From: Dermacentor variabilis
Taxonomy: Eukaryota > Arthropoda > Arachnida > Ixodida > Ixodidae
Assembly (NCBI RefSeq): GCF_050947875.1
Contig: NC_134568.1
Span: 200,995,043 to 201,059,042, forward strand
Length of the DNA: 64,000 nucleotides
Direction of reading: 5' to 3'
In this document: one piece after another, positions 33,000 through 47,400 of the stretch
Layout: the number at the start of each line of letters is the position of its first letter
Position numbering within the stretch: the first letter of the stretch is position 1
The notes under the pieces: generated by a model
What the model was told of the DNA's origin: nothing
Database searches by the model: none
What the model saw: the letters and a program-made list of their open reading frames with translations, nothing else
Made by a program: the position numbers and the translations under genes

Positions 33000-33718
33000 C
33001 CGAGTTGCTCAGCACGTTCCTCTCGGTTGCGGCAGCACGCCTCGCCACGCCAATTACGAGTGGCCGATCGCGCTCAATTTCTTGGCATTCCTCATCGCTC
33101 AGCTATTTCGCCCTGGAAACGATCGGCCCCGCTCATTTGACGGGCGTTTCCCGCCTAGCCGGAAATAACGCCGCCAATGGCGCGCTCTGATTAAGAGCGA
33201 CCCGACGGCGAGAGTGATGGCCCAGCTCTCCGCCATGCAACCTGCGCCGATGTTGCCCGGCCTCTGCGCGCTTTAAAGCAGCTGTCGACTATGGGACAAA
33301 CGAGAGTGAGCAGGGGAAATGGGGGTCGTTTGCAGGGCGCGCCATGCCCCCGAGCTAGCACGGCCAGGGATCGACCTCAGCGAGGCTAAAAAATTCCTCC
33401 CGGGCGGTTGGGCCCTCACGAGCCAGCGTGCAAGCGGCGATGGCGCTGTTCGACCTCACGCGCGTACGTTCGTCAAGCGCGCTTTCCGCCAAAAATACTG
33501 GCGCGGCGCTACGAGCGAAACTTCGCACCAGTTATCGCGAGCACGCACGCAGCTCGGCCAGCTTTAACTAGACCCGCAGAAATTAAAGCAAATCCCTCAC
33601 CGGGGCGGACTGCGCACTACTGCCGCCCGCGTAGCGCGCGGCTCGCATAAAGAGCGCGCGTGGTCGCGCGTCCGACGTGGGACCGCTGACGGGAGGCAGG
33701 TTCTGGGCGGCGCGCGAA
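33000..33718 (+). promoter_or_regulatory. CpG-rich block, possible promoter
   Basis: About 900 bp, to roughly 33900, is markedly GC- and CpG-rich compared with neighbours, with overlapping motif-free frames on both strands. It leads directly into an ATG with a donor (33719-33762). I find no clear TATA box; gcataaagagcgcg at 33646 is a weak candidate. Promoter function is an inference. Confidence 0.3.
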
Positions 33719-33762
33719 ATGTCGCTCCTGATCACCGCACGCGCCAACATGCCGGCGCCGAG
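33719..33762 (+). CDS. Candidate first coding exon with splice donor
   Basis: ATG at 33719 opens MSLLITARANMPAP plus two bases, then GAG|GTGAGCTCGC (GT at 33763-33764), a strong donor. A second in-frame ATG at 33749 (gccaacATGc) has the better start context. The very short length means no function can be read. Its support comes from the combination of CpG-rich DNA, in-frame starts and donor. The partner exon must begin in phase 2 and would lie downstream; I did not find one with confidence. Confidence 0.25.
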
Positions 33763-34204
33763 GTGAGCTCGCGAGCGGTACTCGGTGCTCAGATTAGCGA
33801 GCGCAACCAACGATGGCACTTCCTTATTCGCAGAAACACAAGCACACGCAAACGCGCTGCGGTGCCTCGTGTGACGCCTGCCCGCACGACGGAGCTCGGT
33901 AGTAAACGCCAAATCGTCAGTGTTAAATCATTCGTGTTCTAATTGAGCAGGCAGGCTGGCACTTAGTAAATTACGGGTCCGTCAGAAACGCCAGAAAGTG
34001 CTGCCGCGAAACATTCGCAGGGGTTTTCGCTTCGCGTGTAACATGCACCGGGAGCCATTCGGAAAATAAGAAAGACGTGCAAACAAGGCCGAGCTCGCAA
34101 AGCGTTTTGTTCGCAAGTACTGCTCTTCGTAGGGCGACTACCTTCGTTCCCATCGTTGCCTGATATTGTAATCTGCCAGAGTCTGTTCTTAATGAAACAC
34201 ACTG
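33763..34204. other. Unassigned stretch
   Basis: The GC-rich tail of the block above runs to about 33900, then ordinary sequence. Nothing assignable. Confidence 0.5.
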
Positions 34205-34340
34205 TCGTTCGAACAGCTAAAGCGGTTCATAAGAGCTGCAGGAGCCACGATCAGTTCCGAAATCGAACGCATTGGCGAAGGCAGCCGGCCAATAAAAAAC
34301 AGTTCTGACGAACAAAAAGGTTTGTGAATTCGGCTCCTGG
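34205..34340. mobile_element. MITE-like family A, copy 4
   Basis: It contains ggcgaaggcagccggccaat and ends ggtttgtgaattcggctcctgg. The left part is diverged (ggttcataagagctgcagga). Confidence 0.7.
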
Positions 34341-35034
34341 TCCCGAATTCACAAAGAGCTTTTACGCTAAAGTTTTTTTTTTTTTCAGAAAAAATGCGAG
34401 CCAATCCTGATTATTAATGAATCATATTATTAGACAGTTTTAGTACTGCGCCATGACGATACGTACGCAGCACGCAAGTGCTTTGCGGAACGTAGGAGCG
34501 CGTGTCGCGTTAGGGCTTTTAGTATTGCGAAATGCTATATACGTACTGTTACATGAGCGGGCGAGCGTTAGTCGCCGGCCGCGTCCGCCAGTATACGTCG
34601 AACCGTCGGTCAAACTAGACGCTGTTGATCTCGCTAACGTGATGTATCGTGTGGGCGGGTTCCCGCTTCGTCGAACTATATTTAGGCCTTCAAGAGACTC
34701 TACTTTTCATACGGATGAAATATACGAATCATCTCGAGAAAAATAAAAACCGAGTACTTGCTATCTGAGGACAGCTGGCACGGTCATTTGCGACGAACTG
34801 CGCCAAAAGCAGCACGCAAGAATGGGATGCGTGCGTGCGCAGCGGCCGCGTACGCATCACGTACCGTTCTTGTTGCGTTCTGCACATGCGCACTTTGCAG
34901 AACGTAGCGATCTTACGTACCCAACGCCGTTGCGTACGCTACGTACGCAGTACCGAAACTATCCATTAATGAAGAAAGCCTGCCAATGGCAAAGCGCACT
35001 TACGAACCAACGGCTTTGTGAATTCGGTCCCTGG
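34341..35034. mobile_element. MITE-like family A, copy 5, split by a nested element
   Basis: The left half (34341-34431) starts tcccgaattcacaaagagct and runs to atcatattatt. The right half (34965-35034) starts attaatgaagaaagcctgcc and ends ggctttgtgaattcggtccctg. Removing 34432-34964 and one ATT restores the family A core catattatt-aatgaag...gccaatgg. The original MITE would have been about 158 bp. Confidence 0.8.
34432..34964. mobile_element. 533-bp inverted-repeat element nested in family A copy 5
   Basis: The left end AGACAGTTTTAGTACTGCG and the reverse complement of the right end GGATAGTTTCGGTACTGCG match at about 15 of 19. ATT is duplicated at 34429-34431 and 34965-34967. Sub-terminal tacgtacgcag motifs occur in inverted orientation at both ends. 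The internal frame at 34453-34746 carries no known motif, so I treat the element as non-autonomous. The first 12 bases match the 684-bp element at 28704 at 11 of 12, and the duplication is the same. Confidence 0.8.
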
Positions 35035-35075
35035 ATCGGTGAACTGACAACAATAGGTTTATGGGATGTGTAGCT

Positions 35076-35245
35076 CAGGGCCTGTATTCACAAAAACGTC
35101 TTACGCTAATACTGTTCGGAAGAGGAATTTTCAGCAAATCCCGGTGCTTGAACATATTATTAACTAGGACTGCCGGCCAATGGCAAAGAGCACCTACGAA
35201 CGAGGGACCGAACCCGCAAAGCTTTCGGTTCGTAAGTTCTCTTTG
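35076..35245. mobile_element. MITE-like family A, copy 6 plus abutting inverted fragment
   Basis: It starts cagggcctgtattcacaaaa and has the core aacatattattaactaggac and tgccggccaatggcaaagag. At about 35207 it switches into the antisense right end of a second copy (gaccgaacccgcaaagcttt, then cggttcgtaagttctctttg). Confidence 0.75.
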
Positions 35246-35360
35246 CCGTTAGCCGGCTGCCATCGGTAATTATATGCGCAGCATCAGAATTTACTGTAAT
35301 TTACTCTTACGAATAATGCAAGCGTAACAGCTTAATAATACGAGCGCAGAAGTTGTTCGC

Positions 35361-35490
35361 TCGGCCCCGTTCACAAATCTTTTCGTTCGTAAGAGCTGAT
35401 CGCTATTGGCCAGCCACCTCCATTAATAATATGTCCGACACCGCGATTGGCTCGCATCTGCTCTGCCGTTATAAATGTCCCTAAGAGGAA
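35361..35490. mobile_element. MITE-like family A, copy 7, reversed
   Basis: This copy is in the opposite orientation: cggccccgttcacaaatctt, ttcgttcgtaagagctgatc, then the reversed core taataatatgtccgac and gcgattggctcgcatctgct. Confidence 0.75.
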
Positions 35491-35595
35491 GTAAGATTGC
35501 TTAAGATCGATAAATATAAGTATTCAAAATACCTGACGGAAGCGTACGAAGTACCTTACGCCTTATTGAGCATAACGGCTTCTGACCTGTATATA

Positions 35596-36109
35596 GCATA
35601 AACCCCATGCAAGCGATCTTGCGCGCGACCGTGACAAGCGTCGCGATGGAGATGGCTGTCGAGTTCGCTCGTCGCCTACAAGTTGTACCCCATGCGAGCG
35701 ACGACTTCTAGCAACGTATCCTTGGTGTCCCCGGTATGAGGGCAACAAGTAAGCCTCGTAACTGGCGCGACGCGTGCCTTATTAATTTAAGTATGTGTGT
35801 TTTACTGTAAAAAGCAGCATAATATATTTATGAAGGTCTTGCAGTAGGTTCTTATCCTTGCACGTATAAAAATTCAATCGTTTGCTGGTTCCATGCGACA
35901 ATCGGTATTACTTGAGTGATGTACATCCAGTTCTGGCTTTGCACTATTGGCTAAGTCACTCGTGGCACTTCCGGGCGACGAGTGACGAATTCTAGATTTC
36001 CAGAACCGAGCGATCGAGTGACAAGACCGAGCAATCTGTTCAAGCGACGGCCCAGCTGTTTCGTCGCTCCAAGCCGTCGCACACAAAATCGCTCTCGTGG
36101 GGTTTATCC
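35596..36109. mobile_element. 514-bp inverted-repeat element, ATA duplication
   Basis: The left end GCATAAACCCCATGCAAGCG and the reverse complement of the right end GGATAAACCCCACGAGAGCG are inverted, and the match continues to 34 bases (27 of 34). ATA flanks both sides (35593-35595 and 36110-36112). A second ccccatgcgagcgacga unit lies inside at 35688. There is no ORF. It is MITE-like and not related to family A by its ends. Confidence 0.7.
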
Positions 36110-36112
36110 ATA

Positions 36113-36709
36113 TCGCAGCGTGCTATAGTTAAGAGCAAAGCGACTGTATCTCGCATATCTCCAACTAACATCTCCAGCATATAATTAAAGCTTATTTCTC
36201 TCGCGCGCGCGAAAAAATTAACATTCAGACGTGTTTATTTATGTGCTCCTATACGTAATAGTTCAGGGATAAAGGGGCCTTTGTACAGTTTAATACATCA
36301 CTTGACCAACGTATACACCAATGGCTAATTAATTATACTTTAGGTAAATTCGCCCCGGAGTCACTTTAAAGTTGGTAGGGAGCGAAACGCTCCGAGATGG
36401 TGGCGGTAAGTGGCAACAGATCTGAGGGCAAGATTCTTTGCTCCGGCACTCACTGACAGCGCAACTGCGTCGTGGTCTACGAGTTAGCTAGTGGACCATC
36501 TGCGCCGCGATGAGCGCCGTCGGCTGGCGATTCTTCAGTCGCAGCTTGGGGAGCTCGGGGTTCATAAATCATTACACACTGAATAAACTACGCGCTTAAT
36601 AATGTGCCGATGAAGCATTCATTATGCGGTTCTCGTGCTACCGAGAGGTTATAAAAAAAATCAGTAACGCACAGTTACCAGACGGAGTATAGTTACTGCC
36701 TTTTTACTG

Positions 36710-36712
<3 letters not shown>
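36113..36712. other. Unassigned stretch
   Basis: No gene recognised. Confidence 0.5.

Positions 36713-36775
<63 letters not shown>
36713..36775. repeat. (AT)n microsatellite
   Basis: About 62 bp of AT dinucleotide. Confidence 0.97.
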
Positions 36776-36776
<1 letters not shown>

Positions 36777-36878
36777 CAGTGCCTGTAAGAGCCTTTGGAA
36801 GAAATGGCCGTTAGCCAGATCTAACGATGGCGCAGGCCATATGACGGTTATTTCTTACGAACGAGTAGTTTCGTTAAT

Positions 36879-36925
36879 TCTGGGCCTGGATTCACAAAGC
36901 TCCCTACAAGTGTAAAGGCTTCGCT
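36879..36925. mobile_element. MITE-like family A, end fragment
   Basis: ctgggcctggattcacaaag matches the left terminus of family A. The rest is not recognisable. Confidence 0.45.
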
Positions 36926-37263
36926 GTCACTCAGAAATGCGGCACACTCAAGATTCGCCGCTGCTTTGGCTCTCGCATCGCTTGTCATTGGGCGCAGGCG
37001 CGCCAGCTAATCCCAAAGCGATTTCACGTACGAGAAGCTTGGGTCCTGTGAGCCTGGCCTCACAGCTCATCGGCTCGAAAAGCCACCCGAGCTCTTCTGC
37101 AGTACCAGAAAGCGACAGACTTCAATATCCGGCTGTAAAAAAAAAATACTGGGAATCGTCCAGCGCAAGCACACAAATTTATCCTTTTATTTCACTCCCC
37201 CTCGTACTCTCCCCGTGTGAGGCAACCTCTATGCTTTTCCTTTACATTATCTCTCTCTCTCTG

Positions 37264-37290
37264 CATATATATATATATATATATATATAT
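37264..37290. repeat. (AT)n microsatellite
   Basis: Short AT dinucleotide run following a (CT)n run. Confidence 0.95.
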
Positions 37291-41275
<3,985 letters not shown>

Positions 41276-41333
41276 GTTTGTTTGTTTGTTTGTTTGTTTG
41301 TTTGTTTGTTTGTTTGTGCGTGCGTGCGTGCGT
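41276..41333. repeat. (GTTT)n followed by (GTGC)n microsatellite
   Basis: About 10 tetranucleotide units of gttt, then four gtgc units. Confidence 0.95.
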
Positions 41334-41847
41334 GTACTTGAATGCTAGCTTTGCTTTGGAGGCGAGAATTAAACCACCTCTTCCTGACCTCCAGCTGCGC
41401 TGACTGCACCCGTCCTGTGCGCGCGCCTCCGCCTTTGTGGCGGGAATGCTGATCCACCTGACTGCTTTCCCCTGCAGTGAAGAGGTCGCATGCGGCTGTA
41501 AACAAAGGATATCTGAAGAGGAGCACATTTTTGTCTTATCGTTCCGACTGTATGCAATAAATGTGGACTAAAGGTACAGTGCACATGGAATGAAACGCGA
41601 CAGGGAGCTTTTAGCAGAACTCTGCATATGTGCAAAGTACTCGACAGTATTATGTCATGTAGCCAGGAATCTGGTCACCAAAGGTGACGTGGACTGCGTT
41701 CTAAGTGTACGCGGCAAAATTGAGTCCATGTAACACGAACTGCAGCCGGTGGAAACAAAAGCACGCGCATTAGTTAGCCACAGATTGACGCGTTTCATTC
41801 CGTGAGCTCTGTGCCGGTAAATGAGCTAAATGGATGTACAACGTATT
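41334..41847. other. Unassigned stretch
   Basis: Nothing recognisable. Confidence 0.5.
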
Positions 41848-42065
41848 TTCCTTATCATAATAAGCCAACAAACACTGACACCAAGGACAACATAGGGGAA
41901 ATTACTTGTGCTTAATAAACGAAATAGAGAAACTGTTAATTAATGGAAATGAAAGTGGATGAAAAAGAAACCATTTGCCGCAGGTGGGGAACGATATCCC
42001 ACAACCTTCGCATTTTCCGTGTCTTTCAACGCATGTGATAAGAGCTGGCTCCAAACCGCGCTGTG
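41848..42065 (-). mobile_element. Second tRNA-derived SINE family, 3' part
   Basis: Read on the minus strand, a tRNA-like B-box region (reverse of ggaacgatatcccacaacct) is followed by a body (reverse of gaaatgaaagtggatgaaaa). The 3' tail is the reverse of aagccaacaaacactgacac. The same body motif, agtggatgaaaa/agtggacgggaaaa, flanks the tRNA head at 44228-44340, which places both in one family. I recall it as a common tick SINE; the name is uncertain. Confidence 0.6.
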
Positions 42066-44227
42066 GGCCTCCTATGAGGCAAACTTAGAAATAGCGATCC
42101 CAAACTATTAAAGGCTACTATCCACCCCGAGTACAAGATTTCTGAGTGCTTAAATTGAAGACGTTATACTGATTGCGTGTATTTCAAAATTTATCTCTTG
42201 TGTCCACGACGTTAAAAATCTTTATCACCAACAACAATATGAGGAACTGTGAAGGCATGGGTGCTATGGCCTGAAAAAAATTCCCAAGACCGACACAAAC
42301 AGGACCTATATTGGCCTTATTAGAGGATTCTAGCCCTGTCGCGTTGCCGTACATCAGCGATACAGTATGACGGTAATCCGCAGCTTTAAACTTCTGAATT
42401 TCGCCAGACGGAAAGATTCATAGTACGGCTATTTGCGTTTTTGTGCAGGAAATAATCTTTAATGTCGCACTGTGTATGCCACAAACAGACACGATAAAGA
42501 AGTTATTCTAGGCTGTGATGCGTTGCAGCAGTTGAATAATAGGTCAAGCACTGTGAACGCAACTGCATTTGATTAGCGGTTGCTTTGTTTGATGAATACA
42601 CCTAATGACTTGCTGATAACTGGAGAAAAGGAAGGGGGGGGGGGATTGCAGAAATAAGTGCTTGCGTTTTCGTCACTGCTAATATCGGGCGCTGGCCACA
42701 AGGACTGTATGACAAACTCTTCGAAGATGAACGCAGAGCGACAAGAGCTTCGATTTTTTACGATAGTCAACGCACTTGACTGCCGTCAGCTTATACGTAC
42801 CTCGAATGGAAGGCGTAGCATGGATGGAAGTTGATTTAATCGAGTCACCTGGGTTCAGTTTGAGAACTGCGCAGGGCAGCAGGTAACAAGATTTGGGGCA
42901 ACGTGCGTGAACTTTCTCTGCGGAGCGCGAGTGTGTGCAGCAGTCGATGGCGCAGCCCGAAGCGTTCCACCAATTCCCCGGTATTTTGGGCACCGTACTC
43001 TGCAGCTCATCCATAGCCGTTTTTGTTTTTTACCTTTCTGCTTTTTCTTTCTTTTTCTCGTTTTTCTTGTTTATTTTTTTCTCTCTCTCTTTTATTTTTT
43101 CGCAGACTCTGGGCCCAAACACGTGCATTTTCGAATCCGCCTCGTTTCGTTTACATTTTCCTCTCGCGACACTCGACACGCGAAACGTTGCACAATGCGA
43201 ACTTGGTTTCGTACCGGTGTATTTTTTTTTTTTTTTTTCGTTTACTTCTCGCGTTATACTCGAGCCAACTTCCAGGGTCTCTATGTCTCTCCAACAGACG
43301 GAGCGAGGCTGCAGGTGAGTGTCGGGGCCCCTTATTCTCGAACGAGTGAGCTGGCGCGTTCACCGAGTTCTCGAACAGAGCGCTCAGCCTGCATTGTTCC
43401 TGCTAAGACGCAACTTCGCCTTTGCCCTCGTAAATGGGCCCAAAACGTGGGATGCGATGCCCGCTAAAAGTGCACGCGGGGAATACATTACCTGATCGTG
43501 TCACGGCGCCGAATCCCTCGGCAAAGGCCCGTTTGTTTGCATGATATTTTGGCACGCAACAGCCGCTGCCGTGTCAATCCCCCCCCCCCCCCCCCCCAAC
43601 TTCTCGGCGTTTGCACTCGGGAGCGGGCCGACTTTCTTCGACGCGCTACTGGCGTGCAAACACCCCTAATCTCCGGGCGGAGGGCTTGGTCAAGCACCGG
43701 CACGGTGCCGATGACGGCTGCTTAATATGCAGGTGATGCTAAGTTGTGTGCGCACCTAAGTGGGGAGATTTGTGCAGATGGAAGGGAGCTCAGTGCACGA
43801 GTGCGAAGCGGAAGACGAGTTATATATAGCGCGTCTCAGCGAATACATTTAAGCAATTACTTTTGCAAATGGTAGTAAATATAATAAAAAAGGGTATTCA
43901 CATTCAGCAACGTGCGTTCACCACAACTAGTATAAGGAAGCGTGTGATAATTGCCAACAAGTTATTTAACTAATATTCACTAATTAACATTTCAGGCATC
44001 GAATTTTCCGCGCTCGCCGTAACGGAAGGCAGCGAGTGCTGAAGCCGTGTCCATTTAGTATGAGTCCTCAAACTAGCACCATTTTCTAGAAATACGCCCG
44101 CGTACAGTCTAAACACGGATGCAGGTTTTCACACTTAAAGGTAACCGCCGCTATATTACCTTAAGTAATGGTAACAGGCTCCTGGGCTCGGGTGTCTTGG
44201 CATTTATTTAAATCTGGAGGTAAGATT
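42066..44227. other. Unassigned stretch
   Basis: 42907-43470 is pyrimidine-rich with acceptor-like cgcag at 43105 and cttccag at 43275, followed by a strong CAG|GTGAGT donor (GT at 43315-43316). The 39 bases between (43276-43314) read GLYVSPTDGARLQ in phase 0. This is a possible micro-exon, unproven. A C19 homopolymer lies at 43579-43597. Confidence 0.35.
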
Positions 44228-44340
44228 AGTGTCTAACGACACCTACGTCTTCGCATTACGAGCGCGATGCTCTTACCATTCGAGCTACCGCGGCGCCGTT
44301 TTCCCGTCCACTTTCTTGGGCATTTATGTATGCCTGCTAG
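44228..44340 (-). mobile_element. Second tRNA-derived SINE family, 5' part with tRNA head
   Basis: On the minus strand the head reads ggcgccgcggtagctcgaat, then ggtaagagcatcgcgctcgt, a tRNA D-arm/A-box-like region (ggtagctc...ggtaagagca). The B box is degraded. The upstream body contains agaaagtggacgggaaaacg. The tRNA-like part has no proper acceptor stem or T-loop sequence, so it is not a functional tRNA gene. Confidence 0.6.
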
Positions 44341-44463
44341 AGTTAACCCTGGAAGTGTTGGCCTGCACCACTAACGTGAGTTGTGGCGCTGGCCAACACT
44401 CTCAGGAAAACCGAGGACAGTCGCACAAAACGCGCTCACGTGTCTCCTCGCAACCACAGCAGG

Positions 44464-45060
44464 TGGTGGTGGTGGTGTTGCAGCAGGCGGGGTCAGCCTG
44501 GCATACATAGCCGACAAATGTTCAGCCTGAGCCTCCTGTGAGTTGAGATCGGGGGTGTGTCACCAGGTGTCGAAGAGCCCCATGTCACACGTGAAGGCAA
44601 TCAGCAGTCGTTGCACTATTTTACTGATTTCCGCGGGCCTTCCGGGGAAAACGAGGTCTTCATGAATCGTGTGCGAAAGACTGTTCTTTTGCAGGGTGTC
44701 GACCATCGCTTTTCTTTCTGTGTCGAACTGCGGGCATATCCAAATGAAATGTTCGATGTCGTCGGTTTAATCACAAAAAGCACAGAGCGGAGAAGCGCAT
44801 CGTCCAGTCTTGAATAACCAAGCCGGGGATCACGCGGAGTCGGTTCTGATGCGGAACAAAAGTGTTGTTTCGTCGGGAGTCACTCGATGGTCACACAGGC
44901 TTGGTGCGGAGTCTGGCGGATCGCCCTAAAGTGAGTGTGGATTGCATATTTGGGGTTCTCAAAAATGTTTCACACCCAGCGTTGTCAGCCATCCGAATAG
45001 GGAAGTCAAAATATCTCCTAAAGGCTACTCCTAACCATAGCCGATAAAGCAGGGCAGCAT
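44464..45060 (-). mobile_element. LINE C-terminus with zinc knuckle and (CAC)n tail
   Basis: On the minus strand one frame runs from about 44900 to the stop at 44560-44562. It contains DETTLLFRIRTDSA, WLFKTGRCASPLCAFCD, a TAA stop, and TDDIEHFIWICPQFDTERKA, then RPAEISKIVQRLLIAFTCDM and GLFDTW. The knuckle C-x2-C...H-x4-C is intact apart from the stop codon inside it. A second stop interrupts TDSA-stop-SPAW. The 3' UTR ends at a (CAC)n run (plus-strand gtggtggtggtggtg at 44464-44478). Upstream, IRMADNAGC matches the residues usual just before the knuckle. Compared with other LINE copies here the frame is well kept, suggesting a younger insertion. Confidence 0.75.
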
Positions 45061-45265
45061 CGCGTCGGCGGAGCCCTGCATGGTGGGATGCATAGGCAGA
45101 GCGAAGAGTCTAGACGGTACAGTCGGTTGAATACAAATGCAACATGTGCGCTAAACTCACCACCTAAAAATTTGTGAACTTTAATAGAAAAAAAAGTGTA
45201 TTAGCAGTTTTTCTGCTGCTGCATGTTGACTTCTCCTGTCACAAATAATGTGTTGCCTAAAAAAC

Positions 45266-45267
<2 letters not shown>
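45061..45267. other. Unassigned stretch
   Basis: No gene seen. Confidence 0.5.

Positions 45268-45349
<82 letters not shown>
45268..45349. repeat. (AT)n microsatellite
   Basis: About 82 bp of AT dinucleotide. Confidence 0.98.
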
Positions 45350-45350
<1 letters not shown>

Positions 45351-46500
45351 TGTTTTAATTAATTACTATATCTGCGCTTAAATACCATAACACGCCAAGC
45401 GATAATTTTTTCTTCTTCGCAGTTTTGTTTTTTCTGCGTTTAAGATACAAAGTTACTGTGCTCCCAAACGGAAGATACAATCACTGTAAGTATACTTAGG
45501 AAGGAAGCTCCACCTTTGGCTCGAGTAACTGTTAGCTAACCACCATCGTTACTGCTGTTATGCGCGGCGGGTTACAGAGGTGTGTATAATACCAATCATT
45601 CAACTCGCAGCACGTGTCGCGCGTACATCATGGAATCGTCTCTTAGTTCAGCAGTACTCCTCGAGTGTGGTGATCCAACAAGGAATGTCAATGGAGCCTG
45701 CGCTTCGACAACGGGACTGGTCGTCTTCGGGGCAGCTTTCCTTGGCAGCTAGCAGGTTGTTCGGCCACTGTTGATAACTTCGAGCCTCCATCTTCCTGTG
45801 AACTTTTTTCTTGCTTGGATCACTCAAATGCGGGTGGGATAGCAACAAAAATGCATATCAGCACATAATTCATTCTTGAAGTACGGAAAACATTCGTGAA
45901 TTAGAATACGCCCCTCGTAGTGACACTATAGGAAAATGCTCTCTCGAAGGCTGCTGATGAAGTAAGATATACAGGCCGTTCACGCGCCTGCAGTATACTA
46001 GCTCGGCGCTCGCTCCGTTTTTATTTCCTCACCTTCGCGTGCACCTTCGCGCTGCCTTTCTGGACACAGAAGCAGCGTGTGATGTGGAAAGCGTAACTCA
46101 ATGTCATTTTGCTGCGCAGTCATGCAAAAACGCGAATCAAGCACTTCAGGATTGAAAATATTGTTAGGTGCACCAAAAATATCCGCCGAGAATCGTCTTC
46201 ATCACTTGGTGCTCTTTCAGCTGTTTCGCTTAATTACAATTGTTTTGGATGTACGCTAGTCTGCAGCGCGCAGCTCGAACATCTCGTTGCTGCTTTCGTT
46301 CGAAACGAAATGGAAATTCCACGTGTACAGCGCAATTGGAACTACATGTCCTTGCAACAATGCCGGCCGAAGAGTCAAGCTAATTGAATAGATCGGTCGA
46401 ATAAACAAGTAAAGAAAGCCAAAACGCTCGAGGGAATGGGGGAGGGTGTCCTCATCTGAAGAGCGGAAACTTCAGGTAGACGGGCGGCAAGCTGAAGACT
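45350..46500. other. Unassigned stretch
   Basis: The frames at 45580-45774 and 46109-46387 have no recognised motif. Confidence 0.5.
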
Positions 46501-47400
46501 ATATTGCCTCAAAGTCGGGCGTCGTGGCCGTAGGCCTCAGGAAAGTTAAGCCTTTGTCGCTCGCGCGTGCGTGCTTGCGGACACTTGAGGAAACCGCGAC
46601 TTTTGCAGGCCTCGGATAAACGCGAGATGCAGGGATTTGTAAATAACGCGCAAGAGCGCAACAGAGAAGGTCCGGGCTGTGGGCAAGCTTTGGCGAGCTG
46701 CTGTGCGCTTCCTATACCGGCGGCTAATGTGTGCGGCCGGTCCGCAGCCCATTACCCCGTCGCGCGCGGAGATGGTCGGCAAGCACGCGGGCGGTCGAGC
46801 GCCGCCCCAAGTTCGCGGAGGGGGCCGGCGCACGCGAAACGCACGACGATTCCGGCATTAATGACAGGCACGCTGGTGTTCTGCAAGGGGCAAAGGAAGT
46901 AAGCGAGGCGGGAAAACGAGAGTACTTGGGTCCCCCTGCAGGGGTCCGGCACACGGGGCAAGCTTCTGCTTCACTAAAGCCCACTGCGCACAAGCGTGGA
47001 TCGCGTGCGTATAAATATAATACGCGTGTACCGGCGTAGCGGAGCGGCAAGGGACATTGTGCAAAAAGAGAAATATGGGCTTCTGCGGGGAAGAAGGGAC
47101 GGCAGAAGTTGGTCGAGAATAGAGCAGGAAGGCAGCAAAGTGGGTTAGCGGCGATAAATCGAGGGACGACGCTTCTGGCGGCCGCATCTAGTTTTCGATT
47201 TACGGCCATGCAGCACCGTCCAACCTCGCTGCGACGGGAGGCAGTGAGGGAAGAGCGCCCACACGCGGCTGATCCTTCGTGCACCTCTGTCCCCGGCCGC
47301 CGCACAGGCAGGAAAACGGACAACCATGCACTGTCGCCGCGAAGGTAAACTATGCACCTCAGCGCGCCGAGGGCGATGTGTCTGTCATATGAGAATGTAC
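46501..47400. other. GC-rich block, unassigned
   Basis: CpG-rich, with the longest open frame in the window (47476-46724, minus, 250 codons) fully overlapped by frames on the other strand, which is typical of GC-rich non-coding DNA. ATGCACTGTCGCCGCGAAG|GTAAAC at 47326-47350 (plus) pairs a start with a donor-like site but is unsupported. Confidence 0.4.

Noticed and set aside
44228..44300. Possible functional tRNA gene (minus)
   Set aside because: It has an A-box-like start but no intact T-arm or acceptor pairing, and it continues into a SINE body.
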